This document shows, one piece after another, positions 30,826 to 39,994 of a stretch of DNA of 40,520 nt (positions within the stretch are counted from its first letter, which is position 1; the number at the start of each line of letters is the position of its first letter). The notes beneath the pieces were generated by a model. The model ran no database searches, was not told the DNA's origin, and saw only the letters and a program-made list of their open reading frames with translations. The translations under genes were made by a program, and so were the position numbers. This DNA is from Ignavibacteria bacterium CG1_02_37_35 (GTDB taxonomy: Bacteria; Bacteroidota; Ignavibacteria; Ignavibacteriales; Ignavibacteriaceae), in contig MNVA01000008.1 in assembly GCA_001871325.1 (NCBI GenBank), forward strand, positions 1-40,520. Direction: 5' to 3'.

Positions 30826-31740
30826 TCACTTGTTAAACCTGTACCCTCTCAAAAACTCTTCAATCTTCAAACGTTTCTTTCCTTCCTGCTGGATTTCCAA
30901 AATGCTCAATGAATTATTTCCACAGCCAAATATCAACTCTGCCGGAGTTTCTTGAATTTCTCCCGGTGCAAGATTTCGCTCAACGACTTTAGTTTTATAA
31001 ACTTTATATGTTTTTTGCTGATGGACGAAAAAGGCTGCCGGGAAAGGCGAAAGTCCACGTACTAAATTATGAATCTCAACTGCATCCCACGCCCAGTTAA
31101 TCGCACAAAGCTCTTTGGTTATTTTAGGAGCCGGTGTCGCCGCTGAATTATCCTGCGGAAGTAGTTGATCCCGCATCTGGGGGGATTGCAAGGCAATCAT
31201 TTTAACTGTTTCGATAACGGCTTGACTTCCGAGTGAACTTAATTTATCATGAAGAGAACCGAAATTATCTTCATCTTCAATCGGAATTTCTTTTTTTAAA
31301 TAAACATTCCCGGTATCAACTTTTTCCGCAAGAGCAAAAGTTGTTACGCCTGTTGTTTTCTCGCCTTTTATTAATGCCCATTGTATCGGTGCGGCTCCGC
31401 GAAACTTAGGAAGAAGCGAACCATGCAAATTAAATGATCCGAATTTCGGCATCGAAAATATTTTCTTCGGCAAAATCCGGAACGCCACTATAACAAAAAG
31501 ATCGGCATTTAATTCTTCTAACTCCGAAATAAAGTTTTCATCTTTTAGATTTTCCGGTTGAAGAGCTTTTATGGAATGTTCAAGAGCAAATGCTTTAATA
31601 GGCGTAAAAGAAACCTGCTTTCCCCGCCCTCTCGGTTTATCCGGTGCAGTAACAACGGCAGCAACTTCATGTCTATGATCGAGAATAATTTGAAGTGATG
31701 GAATCGCAAAAGCGGGTGTTCCGAAAAAAATTATTTTCAT
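30826..31740 (-). CDS. fmt: Methionyl-tRNA formyltransferase
   Basis: MKIIFFGTPAFAIPSL, NLHGSLLPKFRGAAPIQWALIKG. Confidence 0.97.
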   Translation of the reverse strand: MKIIFFGTPAFAIPSLQIILDHRHEVAAVVTAPDKPRGRGKQVSFTPIKAFALEHSIKALQPENLKDENFISELEELNADLFVIVAFRILPKKIFSMPKFGSFNLHGSLLPKFRGAAPIQWALIKGEKTTGVTTFALAEKVDTGNVYLKKEIPIEDEDNFGSLHDKLSSLGSQAVIETVKMIALQSPQMRDQLLPQDNSAATPAPKITKELCAINWAWDAVEIHNLVRGLSPFPAAFFVHQQKTYKVYKTKVVERNLAPGEIQETPAELIFGCGNNSLSILEIQQEGKKRLKIEEFLRGYRFNK

Positions 31741-31746
31741 AAAGAA

Positions 31747-32301
31747 TTACATTGTCCCTTTATCCGTAATCGGATATTCGATCTCAACTTTTCTCGAAAC
31801 AATTTTTTGAAGAGGTTTTTTCACCATCTTTTTCCCCTCGTCATCGAGGCGGTCGGTAAAAAATGTTGCTTGTAAATGGTCGTACTCATGCTGGATAACG
31901 CGGGCAAGTAAATCATCATCTTCAAGTATGTGATCATTCAGATCTAAATCTTGATAAAGAAGTTTTATTCCTACCGGTCTTTCAACTTTTGCACGAATAC
32001 CGGGTAAACTCAGGCAACCTTCTTCCATCACTGTAGTCTCTGCAGAGTATTCGACAATTTTGGGGTTTATGAAAACCATAGGTTTTGTTTTTTCAAATCC
32101 TTTTACTGAAGATAAATCGTAGATAAAAATAGATTTATGGCTGCCAACCTGATTAGCCGCCAAGCCCATTCCATCGGCGTTTCGCATTGTTTCAAACATA
32201 TCATTAATTAAGGTAAGGATCTTCGCATCAACTTTTGAAATGCGGATCGCTTTTTTCCTTAATATTTTATCTCCGTAAAGAGTAATTGGCAAAATCGCCA
32301 T
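31747..32301 (-). CDS. def: Peptide deformylase
   Basis: GMGLAANQVG, EEGCLSLPG, QHEYDHLQATFF. Confidence 0.97.
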   Translation of the reverse strand: MAILPITLYGDKILRKKAIRISKVDAKILTLINDMFETMRNADGMGLAANQVGSHKSIFIYDLSSVKGFEKTKPMVFINPKIVEYSAETTVMEEGCLSLPGIRAKVERPVGIKLLYQDLDLNDHILEDDDLLARVIQHEYDHLQATFFTDRLDDEGKKMVKKPLQKIVSRKVEIEYPITDKGTM

Positions 32302-32312
32302 AACAGTCTTCC

Positions 32313-33263
32313 TTAACTAATTTCTTCAAAAGCGGGCGAAACCGTTTGGGCTTCGCCGTCGGTAAAAATTAATAACTCTGTGGAATAAAAGTACATCCTG
32401 ATGAGCACCCGAAATATAATTAACAACTGCTGAATTAGAAAGGTAAGAAGGAGGAAGTAAACCGGCTTTTTGGGAAGGAAACTGTCAACGACATTATAAA
32501 TTGTCGCGCCAATCGCCACAAATACCAACATGATAAAATAAACCGTCATCACTTTAACAAAATTCTTTTTGATGAACTGGAAAGATTTGTAGAGCGATCG
32601 GAACAATTTTGTTGAATCAATTACCACGATCGCAATTTTCGTATAATCTGAAATAATGTTAATGATACTAATGAGAAGAAGAAAGAAGAGATAACGGAAT
32701 ATCTGCACTGCAAATTCAACGGCAGCATTCTCTTTTTCTAAAAAGATTTGTTTGATCCCATAATCTATCAGAACGTTAATACTGATTGCTGCAAAGTAAA
32801 GCGCTCCAACAACAACAGCAATTTTCAGAAATCTAATAAAATATTTTACGCTTCCGTAAAAGAAATCAACAACGTGATTTTTTTTTGAGTTGGTATAAAC
32901 CGACAACAACCCACCCAAATAGAAAAGCTGTACAAGAACATACACACCGGCAAAAGCATACAGAAGAATAGGTATTGCATCAAGTGAGTTTCTATAGATA
33001 TGACGAAACTGCACATACCAGAGATAATCAAAGCCCAGACTGAGATTACTATTTATAAGAGAGTTCGCTAAACCATGCTGAAGTACTGAAAATAAAGGAA
33101 GAGATAAAGCAAACGCAAAAACGATATTAGTGATCCAGAAAAGGAGAACAAATTTCCGGTGAGCAAAAACCAAACGTGAACCATTCACAAGAATTTCTTT
33201 TATCGAAAGGTTCAAGACAATCCTCCGAAGATCATCAGCAAGTTTTGCACCCAGAAGAACCAT
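32313..33263 (-). CDS. Multi-pass membrane protein of unknown function
   Basis: Several hydrophobic helices; overlaps the upstream M1 peptidase ORF; true start may be internal. Confidence 0.65.
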   Translation of the reverse strand: MVLLGAKLADDLRRIVLNLSIKEILVNGSRLVFAHRKFVLLFWITNIVFAFALSLPLFSVLQHGLANSLINSNLSLGFDYLWYVQFRHIYRNSLDAIPILLYAFAGVYVLVQLFYLGGLLSVYTNSKKNHVVDFFYGSVKYFIRFLKIAVVVGALYFAAISINVLIDYGIKQIFLEKENAAVEFAVQIFRYLFFLLLISIINIISDYTKIAIVVIDSTKLFRSLYKSFQFIKKNFVKVMTVYFIMLVFVAIGATIYNVVDSFLPKKPVYFLLLTFLIQQLLIIFRVLIRMYFYSTELLIFTDGEAQTVSPAFEEIS

Positions 33264-35263
33264 CGCGTGGAAATATAAAGAGCGCCGCTGTATTGCGTTT
33301 TCATTGTATACGAGTTGTTTGCAAAATTGAGATCGAATAAATTTTTTCGCTGAGGATCAATCTCCGCAGCGATAATAGTATTTCTTGTGTTAAAGGTGAA
33401 TCGCTTAATTTTTTCTTTACCATTCCAAAAAGTTTTTATAGTGTCCATATCGGTGTAAAGATCAATTTCCAGCGGTACAACTGCTTCTCCATCCCTCACA
33501 ATAACAATTTCAGCTCGATGCCGTTCAGGGGAAACATCAATCCCAAGTATTTTGTAATCACACGTGTAGGACTTTTCATAAAAATCTGTTATAAGCCACT
33601 CGATATTTTGATGACTGAACTTTCTTAGCGCTGCAAAAAAATCACTCGCTGTTGGATGTTTAAATTTGTACTGATTAAAGTATTGCCTCAAAACAAATAG
33701 TAGTTTCTTTTCGCCAAGATATTTTTCCAACGTAAAAAGGAACAGCGCTCCCTTTGCGTACGAAACTGATTGATAGACCCTCCTGTTCAACAAACGGAAA
33801 CTTGTATCGCTCAACGTTCCAAATGTTGCATATGAGTAGTATGCAGCCATCAAATCAGCTTCAAACGGTTTGGGAATTTGTGTAAGCGTATAAATAAAGG
33901 GAATCCTTTCGATCGCAAGAAGTTCCATCCCGGTTACCGGCAGATAACCGAAAAGCTTAAACGAAGCGAATCTTTGTCCATATTTTTTTTGCAATATTTT
34001 TTGAGAAATGTATTCAGCAAACCCTTCATCAAGCCAGGCTTCGGTTGATTCATTATTGGCGAGGATACCATAAAAATATTGATGAGAGAATTCATGAAGA
34101 ATAACTTCATCTAAATCTTTGGTAAACTCCGGAGAAAAATAATCTTTGGAAAAAGTGAAAAGCGCGGGATACTCCATTGCGCGGATCATTCCGGCTTTTG
34201 TTGGTGCGTCTATAACCGTTAGCGTTCTGTATGGATACGTTCCGATATTTTTTTCAAAGAAATTAAAAGCATTGTTTACAGCTGTAGAAACTCTATTTCG
34301 ACTCCCCTCATTTGTAGTTTGAAGAATGTAATGAACAGTAACTTCCGAATGATCTTTCCGTTTGATTGTATCGGTAAAATCCAGAACATCTTTAGCGGCA
34401 AGCCAGGCAAAATCATGAATATTATTTTGAACTACTTTATACGTTGTGTTCTTCGATTCGACTTTTTTACTTATCACTTCACCGGAAGAGGCAAGTTTGA
34501 AACTATTTGGAATGGTTATTTCAAGCGAGTAGTTGGAGAAATCTGCATAGAATTCCGTGAAAGGATAATAAGGGTCGCAAACCCACCCCGCTGTGCCAGG
34601 CAGGCTTCCATTTTCATACACTCCTAATTTGGGAAACCACTGCGCTAAGAAGAAAAATATTTCGTTCGCATCGTACCCGAATCGGCTGTAAGCTTTGGGA
34701 ATTTTTACCTCATACTCAAACGCAATTTCAAGCGAATCATACTGATTTACCGGTTGATCTATATCGATTTTGGCAACCGTACTATCAAAACGATTACCTG
34801 TTCTGCTGGAAGAATAATTTAATGATTTTGGTTTACCGTTTACTGTTAATTTATTGATATTAATATGAGAATGGGAATTGCCGGGGATTCTTCTCCCACT
34901 TAAAAATTCTGTTCGCTTGTTGCCGAAAGCATTCGGGTAAAGATGAAAATAAAGTTCAGAGGTTGGAATGGTAGATGGATTTTTCCACTTAATGATCTGT
35001 GAAGCTTTGAGCAGCTTCTTTTGAACATCTAAAGAAACTTTGATTGAATAGGAAGAGAATACTTTTGCCACTTGTTTAATTTTACTTCTACTCGAATCAT
35101 CAACATTTACTTTAACGGCTGTGCTGTCGATTATATCACCAACAGCGCTTGTTTGCTTCTCTTGATATTGAAAGAAAGCATAAAAAAGAAAAAGAGATAT
35201 GAGAATTATGTATTTCAAGTATAATTGGATTTCTAAGTTGAATAAAAAAGGGTAATCCTTCAC
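33212..35263 (-). CDS. M1-family metallopeptidase
   Basis: EVILHEFSHQYFYGILANNESTEAWLDEGFAEYIS zinc-binding motif. Confidence 0.93.
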   Translation of the reverse strand: MKDYPFLFNLEIQLYLKYIILISLFLFYAFFQYQEKQTSAVGDIIDSTAVKVNVDDSSRSKIKQVAKVFSSYSIKVSLDVQKKLLKASQIIKWKNPSTIPTSELYFHLYPNAFGNKRTEFLSGRRIPGNSHSHININKLTVNGKPKSLNYSSSRTGNRFDSTVAKIDIDQPVNQYDSLEIAFEYEVKIPKAYSRFGYDANEIFFFLAQWFPKLGVYENGSLPGTAGWVCDPYYPFTEFYADFSNYSLEITIPNSFKLASSGEVISKKVESKNTTYKVVQNNIHDFAWLAAKDVLDFTDTIKRKDHSEVTVHYILQTTNEGSRNRVSTAVNNAFNFFEKNIGTYPYRTLTVIDAPTKAGMIRAMEYPALFTFSKDYFSPEFTKDLDEVILHEFSHQYFYGILANNESTEAWLDEGFAEYISQKILQKKYGQRFASFKLFGYLPVTGMELLAIERIPFIYTLTQIPKPFEADLMAAYYSYATFGTLSDTSFRLLNRRVYQSVSYAKGALFLFTLEKYLGEKKLLFVLRQYFNQYKFKHPTASDFFAALRKFSHQNIEWLITDFYEKSYTCDYKILGIDVSPERHRAEIVIVRDGEAVVPLEIDLYTDMDTIKTFWNGKEKIKRFTFNTRNTIIAAEIDPQRKNLFDLNFANNSYTMKTQYSGALYISTRWFFWVQNLLMIFGGLS

Positions 35264-35436
35264 CCTTGATGTAAAAATATGGAGAAAATTTTTATTTCGC
35301 TAACGAACTGTCTTCATTTTGTAAAGCAGATTAGTTATATGTCCAAAGCTGAGAAGTGTGGCTTTTACACCATCCATTAGCTAATTAAAAGTAGTTAAGA
35401 TGAAGCAAAAAATATAAAATACTATTTTCATTTGAA

Positions 35437-35874
35437 TCATTTAATCAACATTCTAATCATAATAGAATCAAGATTTGCGTTTAAGTGAAATACGGTATCT
35501 TTATTCGAATCAAATCTCCAAAGTTTTTTCCCCGGTTTATAAGCAAACATTTGATCATAATGTATAGGAGGTTTAGCTGCAAAAGCAAAACCAAATTGAA
35601 ACTGTCCATTAACTGAAAACATAAATGGTGCCGTAAAAGGAGATAAGTTTTTGGGGTCATTTAATATATTTATAGAAATAGAATCTCCGATAAAAATTAG
35701 ACTATCTGGAATACTTAGATTTTTAAATCCAACTAAAACACTATCAAGTAATTCTGTATTATTACCAACAACTACAATACCTTTTATTTCTGAATAGTAT
35801 TCTCTAATAGGTTCAACAGATTTATCGCAACCTACGAATAACAAAAGAGCTATCATAAATAAAGATGTTTTCAT
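35437..35874 (-). CDS. Uncharacterised lipoprotein
   Basis: Signal peptide with lipobox LLLFVGCDKS. Confidence 0.6.
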   Translation of the reverse strand: MKTSLFMIALLLFVGCDKSVEPIREYYSEIKGIVVVGNNTELLDSVLVGFKNLSIPDSLIFIGDSISINILNDPKNLSPFTAPFMFSVNGQFQFGFAFAAKPPIHYDQMFAYKPGKKLWRFDSNKDTVFHLNANLDSIMIRMLIK

Positions 35875-35993
35875 ATTACAATTTCAATATTTTAGTTTAT
35901 AATGGTGTGTTATGTTAAAATCCAACACTACCAAATTATTTAACAATTTATTTTTCTCTTGTTCACCCGCCTCTGGTTTAAGTTATACTTCTT

Positions 35994-36272
35994 CTAATAA
36001 TGATATTTGCATTGAAGAAAATTGATTTTGTCATCGCCAACAACATAAACAATGCGATGTTCTTGCGTTAATCTCCTAGACCAAACACCACTACCCAGAT
36101 AGCGGAGCGGTTCCGGTTTACCCATTCCTTCAAAAGGATTTCGCATAATTGCCTCAACCAAATCCAAAACTCGCAACGCAACTTTACGATCTACTTTTAT
36201 CCAATGCGCCAAGTCTTCTCTAAAATCATTGTGAAATATGCTTAACCGCTCTTTTGACGATTTAATTTTCAA
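35994..36272 (-). CDS. yoeB: YoeB/Txe-family mRNA interferase toxin
   Basis: FREDLAHWIKVDRK, NPFEGMGKPEPLRYLGSGVWSRRLTQEHRIVYVV, terminal CKYHY. Confidence 0.93.
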   Translation of the reverse strand: MKIKSSKERLSIFHNDFREDLAHWIKVDRKVALRVLDLVEAIMRNPFEGMGKPEPLRYLGSGVWSRRLTQEHRIVYVVGDDKINFLQCKYHY

Positions 36273-36543
36273 GACCGAATTCCTTTTTTAGGTCTTCTAA
36301 GGACTGTGGGGTATTTTTCTCATTCTGAACTTCTAATAATGCTTTTAATAAACGTTGTGCATTTTTTGGTGAACGCAGGAGATGCGCTGTCTCTAAAATA
36401 CCGGACAGTTCACTTTCGGAGACCAAAGCTACATTTTCAGCATTTTTACGATTAATAATTATCACTTCCTTATTGAGCGAAACCTCATCTAATAATTTTG
36501 CAAGATTAGCTCGCGCCTGGGTATAAGTTAAACTAATTGACAT
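36262..36543 (-). CDS. yefM: YefM/Phd-family antitoxin
   Basis: MSISLTYTQARANLAKLLDEVSLNKEVIIINRKNAENVALVS; overlaps toxin by 11 nt; start placed at internal Met because of the upstream operator. Confidence 0.9.
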   Translation of the reverse strand: MSISLTYTQARANLAKLLDEVSLNKEVIIINRKNAENVALVSESELSGILETAHLLRSPKNAQRLLKALLEVQNEKNTPQSLEDLKKEFGLEN

Positions 36544-36560
36544 ATCAACAACCTTTTTAT

Positions 36561-36579
36561 TGTACAGATACAATGTACA
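36561..36579 (-). promoter_or_regulatory. Putative YefM-YoeB autoregulatory operator (two TGTACA palindromes)
   Basis: TGTACA at 36561-36566 and 36574-36579, directly upstream of the yefM start. Confidence 0.75.
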
Positions 36580-36700
36580 GATATAATTCCTTTTCTACAA
36601 AAGTTACTGTTTCATAAGTTGTGTGAAATAGCGATGTATTTCACACCTTGCGGAACATGTTGTTAAAATCCAACACTGCCATATTAATTATTTATTTCGT

Positions 36701-37438
36701 TCAGTCATCAATAGGCTCAACACCAAGTTGCTCAAGTTGTTCAAGGGCATCCTGCATGGCTTTGAGCGCTTCGGGTGAGTGCCCATGCCAATCAATGATT
36801 TCACTTGTAACCCGTAGCGGCTCACGGGAGCGGAATGACTTCGTCGGATTACCACGAAATTTCTTATCCGTCAAATTGGGGTCATCTTCTATCACGCCGG
36901 TCGGTTCCACAATGTAAATTCTGCCCGGACCATCACCGGCGGCTAACTCCGCTCCCCATGTAGCTGCATCCAATGTGCGGGTAAGATAGACGTAGGTTGT
37001 TCTCCTAACTTTATTGCCAAAGTTAGGAGTAAGTCCCGGCTTGATAAGATCTCCCGGTTTTAGATCAGCGCGTGTGCCATGGTAAAGAGTCCACTCCGTG
37101 ATCTCGCCAATAACCTTCAACGGCTCTCGGGAACGAAATGACATCCAGGGATGACCCGGAGACTTCCAGTCTGTCTGGTTAGAGATATCCTCGACTTCTC
37201 CGATCAGTTCTACTATATAAACTCTTGCCTGATCTTCGCCGACCGCAATTTCTGCCTCCCAAATCGCCGCATCCAAATTGGGAGTCAGGTAAACATAGGT
37301 TGTTATCTCGTCCCCACCACCGACGTCCAGAGGATTGCCGGACTTGATCAGATCTCCCGGCATCGGTTCAGTCCGTGTACCATGGTAGAACCGTTTCGTC
37401 CGTAAGTCGTCGGTTGTACCGGGAATGCTTTTGTCCAT
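36701..37438 (-). CDS. Tandem two-domain Arr-like (rifampin ADP-ribosyltransferase-like) protein
   Basis: Two copies of YHGTR...PGDLIK...TTYVYLT..LDAA.W.AE...YIVE..G..ED...TD....P..SFRSREPL.V; the second is followed by the Arr-type tail WHGHSPEALKAMQDALEQLEQLGVEPIDD. Confidence 0.9.
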   Translation of the reverse strand: MDKSIPGTTDDLRTKRFYHGTRTEPMPGDLIKSGNPLDVGGGDEITTYVYLTPNLDAAIWEAEIAVGEDQARVYIVELIGEVEDISNQTDWKSPGHPWMSFRSREPLKVIGEITEWTLYHGTRADLKPGDLIKPGLTPNFGNKVRRTTYVYLTRTLDAATWGAELAAGDGPGRIYIVEPTGVIEDDPNLTDKKFRGNPTKSFRSREPLRVTSEIIDWHGHSPEALKAMQDALEQLEQLGVEPIDD

Positions 37439-37571
37439 GTCTGTATTTTCCTAATTTTTGATGAGCACCTGTCAACGTGTTATGTTAAAATGCATCACTG
37501 CTGTAAAAATAATTTATAGATTTCCACTCTCGCTCTACTTTAATTGATCCACTACGATGTTTTAATTTTGA

Positions 37572-37656
37572 CCTCGTAGAGGCCATACTATTGCTTGTCT
37601 GCCGGTAGGCAGGTAAAAAAAAATCTCATGCAATCTTAAATCCTCGTAGAGGATTT
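37572..37656. repeat. Palindrome cluster: CCTCGTAGAGG (twice) and CTGCCGGTAGGCAG
   Basis: CCTC-GTA-GAGG at 37572-37582; CTGCC-GGTA-GGCAG at 37599-37612; AAATCCTC-GTA-GAGGATTT at 37638-37656. Confidence 0.75.
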
Positions 37657-37665
37657 ATAAACTCT

Positions 37666-39899
37666 TCACCTCAACAACACCATCTTCTTCGTTTGTATAA
37701 ATTCACCGGCACGAAGTTGATAAAAATATATCCCGCTTGCCAACTGTTGATTGCCAACTGCCGACTCAAATTCTACTTCATAACTTCCCGGTTGTTTTTC
37801 TTCATTTATCAAGTTTGCAACTTCTCTTCCTAACGCATCATAAATTATTATTGTAACGTTACTTTGTTCGGGAATGGAATAACTTATTATCGTCTTCGGA
37901 TTAAATGGATTGGGGTAATTTTGTCTTACTATGAAGGTAAACGGATTATTTGGTACCGGTTCATTAATCGAAGTAACCATTTCTGAAAGTGGTCGTTGCC
38001 AAATAACACCTGAACCATAAGTCCCGGCAAATACATCAGAACCAATAGCGGTAATTGCCCAAACATCAGCATTCGGTAGATTTGCGTCCACATCAGTCCA
38101 ATTCGTTCCATAATCCGTTGAAACAAAAATACTACCGGAACTGGTACCTGCAAATAAATATTCACCAATAAAAGTGAGACATCGAACGTCTTTATTAGAA
38201 AGCCCATTATTTACAGTCAACCAGTTCGTACCGTTATTGGTTGAACGAAATATACCGTCGCCCGTCGTTCCGGCGAAGATAGTTGTGCCAACATAGGCAA
38301 GCGCAATGACCTCTTTATTCGTCAATCCCAAATTTACAGCAGTCCATGAGCTTCCATAATCCGTGGATAGGAATATTCCCTGCGCATCGGTAGCCGCGTA
38401 AAGATTGCTATCAATAAGAGCCAATGCTCTTACCGGGGCACTGCCGTTGGTTATACTTTTTATACTCCAATCTACACCGTTATTTGAGGAGGATAAAACC
38501 TTCCCATACCAACTGCCTGCAAAAATAATTGTATCCCTCCTGGCAAAACAGAAGATTGTTTTATTTGCTTCACTTTGGGTAACACGTGTCCAGTTTTTGC
38601 CATTATTAATTGAACGAAATACTCCACCATCAGACAAAGGATGATCTTGACCGGTGCCAGCTAAGAGGAAAGAATCTGAAATTACAAGTGAACGAACGTA
38701 AGGGATTGATAATCCGCTGTCAAGCACAGCCCAGTTTTCTCCGCGATTGTTTGATAGAAATAAACCTTGTCCATATGTCCCTGCATAAATTGAATTATCT
38801 TTGGCAGTAAGTGTAGTAACAAAAGTGTTTGTCAAACCGTTATTCGATGCGATCCAGTTTAAACCGTTATCATCAGAAACACAAACACCCCCTCCGTATG
38901 TACCTGCCAAAAGTTTTTCCCTTTCGGTTTTTAAAGCTTTAATTCGAAGGGAAGTCAAACCACCGTTAGATTTTTGCCAGTTAATCCCGTTATCGCCGGA
39001 TAAAAATACACCTTCATTTGTACCGGCAGCAAGGTTGGTTTTGGTTTTAGCCAGAGCGAGAACCCGTAAATTGGACAATCCGGTAGTTTCCCAGCTAATT
39101 CCGTTGTCTTTAGGGCACCTCTAAAATCTTGCTAAGAAACCTTCAAGGTTTTTATTTTAGCTAAGTTCGATAAAATTTTAACATAACAAAATATGGTAAA
39201 GATAAACCTTGAAGGTTTTTAGAGATGCCCTTTAGATAATGATACCCCTTCATTGGTACCTGCAAAGATGCCCGCTGAATCTATTAAAATAGTGTTCACC
39301 CATTTTGAAGACGAAGACATTCCGGAATCAGAAGCAATCCAAGTTTTACAGGTGTCTGAAGATATGAACAAACCTAATCTATGTGTTCCTGCTAAGATGT
39401 TTAATCCATCCGTTGACAAAGATGAAACATAAGTATTCCACAGACCCGAAAAAGCCCATGTAACGCCGTTGTCTTTAGAAAGGTAAATACCGTCCCAGGT
39501 TGCCGCAAATAGATTATTCCCGAGTGAAGTAAATGCTGTTACATAAGGGATAGGAAAACTAACTGCTGTCCATGTTAAACCTTTATTTTCCGACAGAAAA
39601 ACTCCGCCTCCTTCCGTACCTGCCACAAGATTTTGCCCTGAAAAAGCAAGTGCATTAATGGTAGGGTTTGTAAGACCGTTATTAAGAGCGGTCCAACTTA
39701 ATCCGTCATCGGTAGAGAGAAAAACTCCCCCCTTATTCGTACCGATATAAAGATTAGAAGTATCCGAGATGATACAATTTATCGTCCCACCGTATGGACC
39801 GTTAGTCTGAGTCCATTGCGCTAACAAAGTTTCTACGTTAAACAACATGCAGATTAAAACGATGGCTAATTGAGATACCCTTTTCATATAAAACCTCAT
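37666..39899 (-). pseudogene. Secreted beta-propeller (BNR/Ycf48-like repeats) protein with T9SS type A sorting domain, split by MITE insertion
   Basis: N-terminal piece 39219-39899 and C-terminal piece 37666-39078 (larger open frame); C-term QNYPNPFNPKTIISYSIPEQSNVTIIIYDALGREVANLI...KKMVLLR; joins in frame when 122 bp are removed. Confidence 0.9.
39113..39230. mobile_element. 118-bp MITE with 14-bp TIRs (GGGCAYCTCTAAAA) and TTTA target-site duplication
   Basis: GGGCACCTCTAAAA ... TTTTAGAGATGCCC; flanking TTTA at 39109-39112 and 39231-39234; internal AAACCTTCAAGGTTT and AAACCTTGAAGGTTT palindromes. Confidence 0.92.
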
Positions 39900-39994
39900 T
39901 TATTTAATAGTACTCATTATTTAAAAAATTACTTTTCTCTTGTTTCTCCGCCTCTGCTGGGACTCTTTACCAATTAAAGAGGTCATGTTTTGTG

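Noticed and set aside
37666-39899. Split beta-propeller gene as a sequencing error or simple frameshift
   Set aside because: The break is a complete element with TIRs and TTTA target duplication, and its removal restores the frame.
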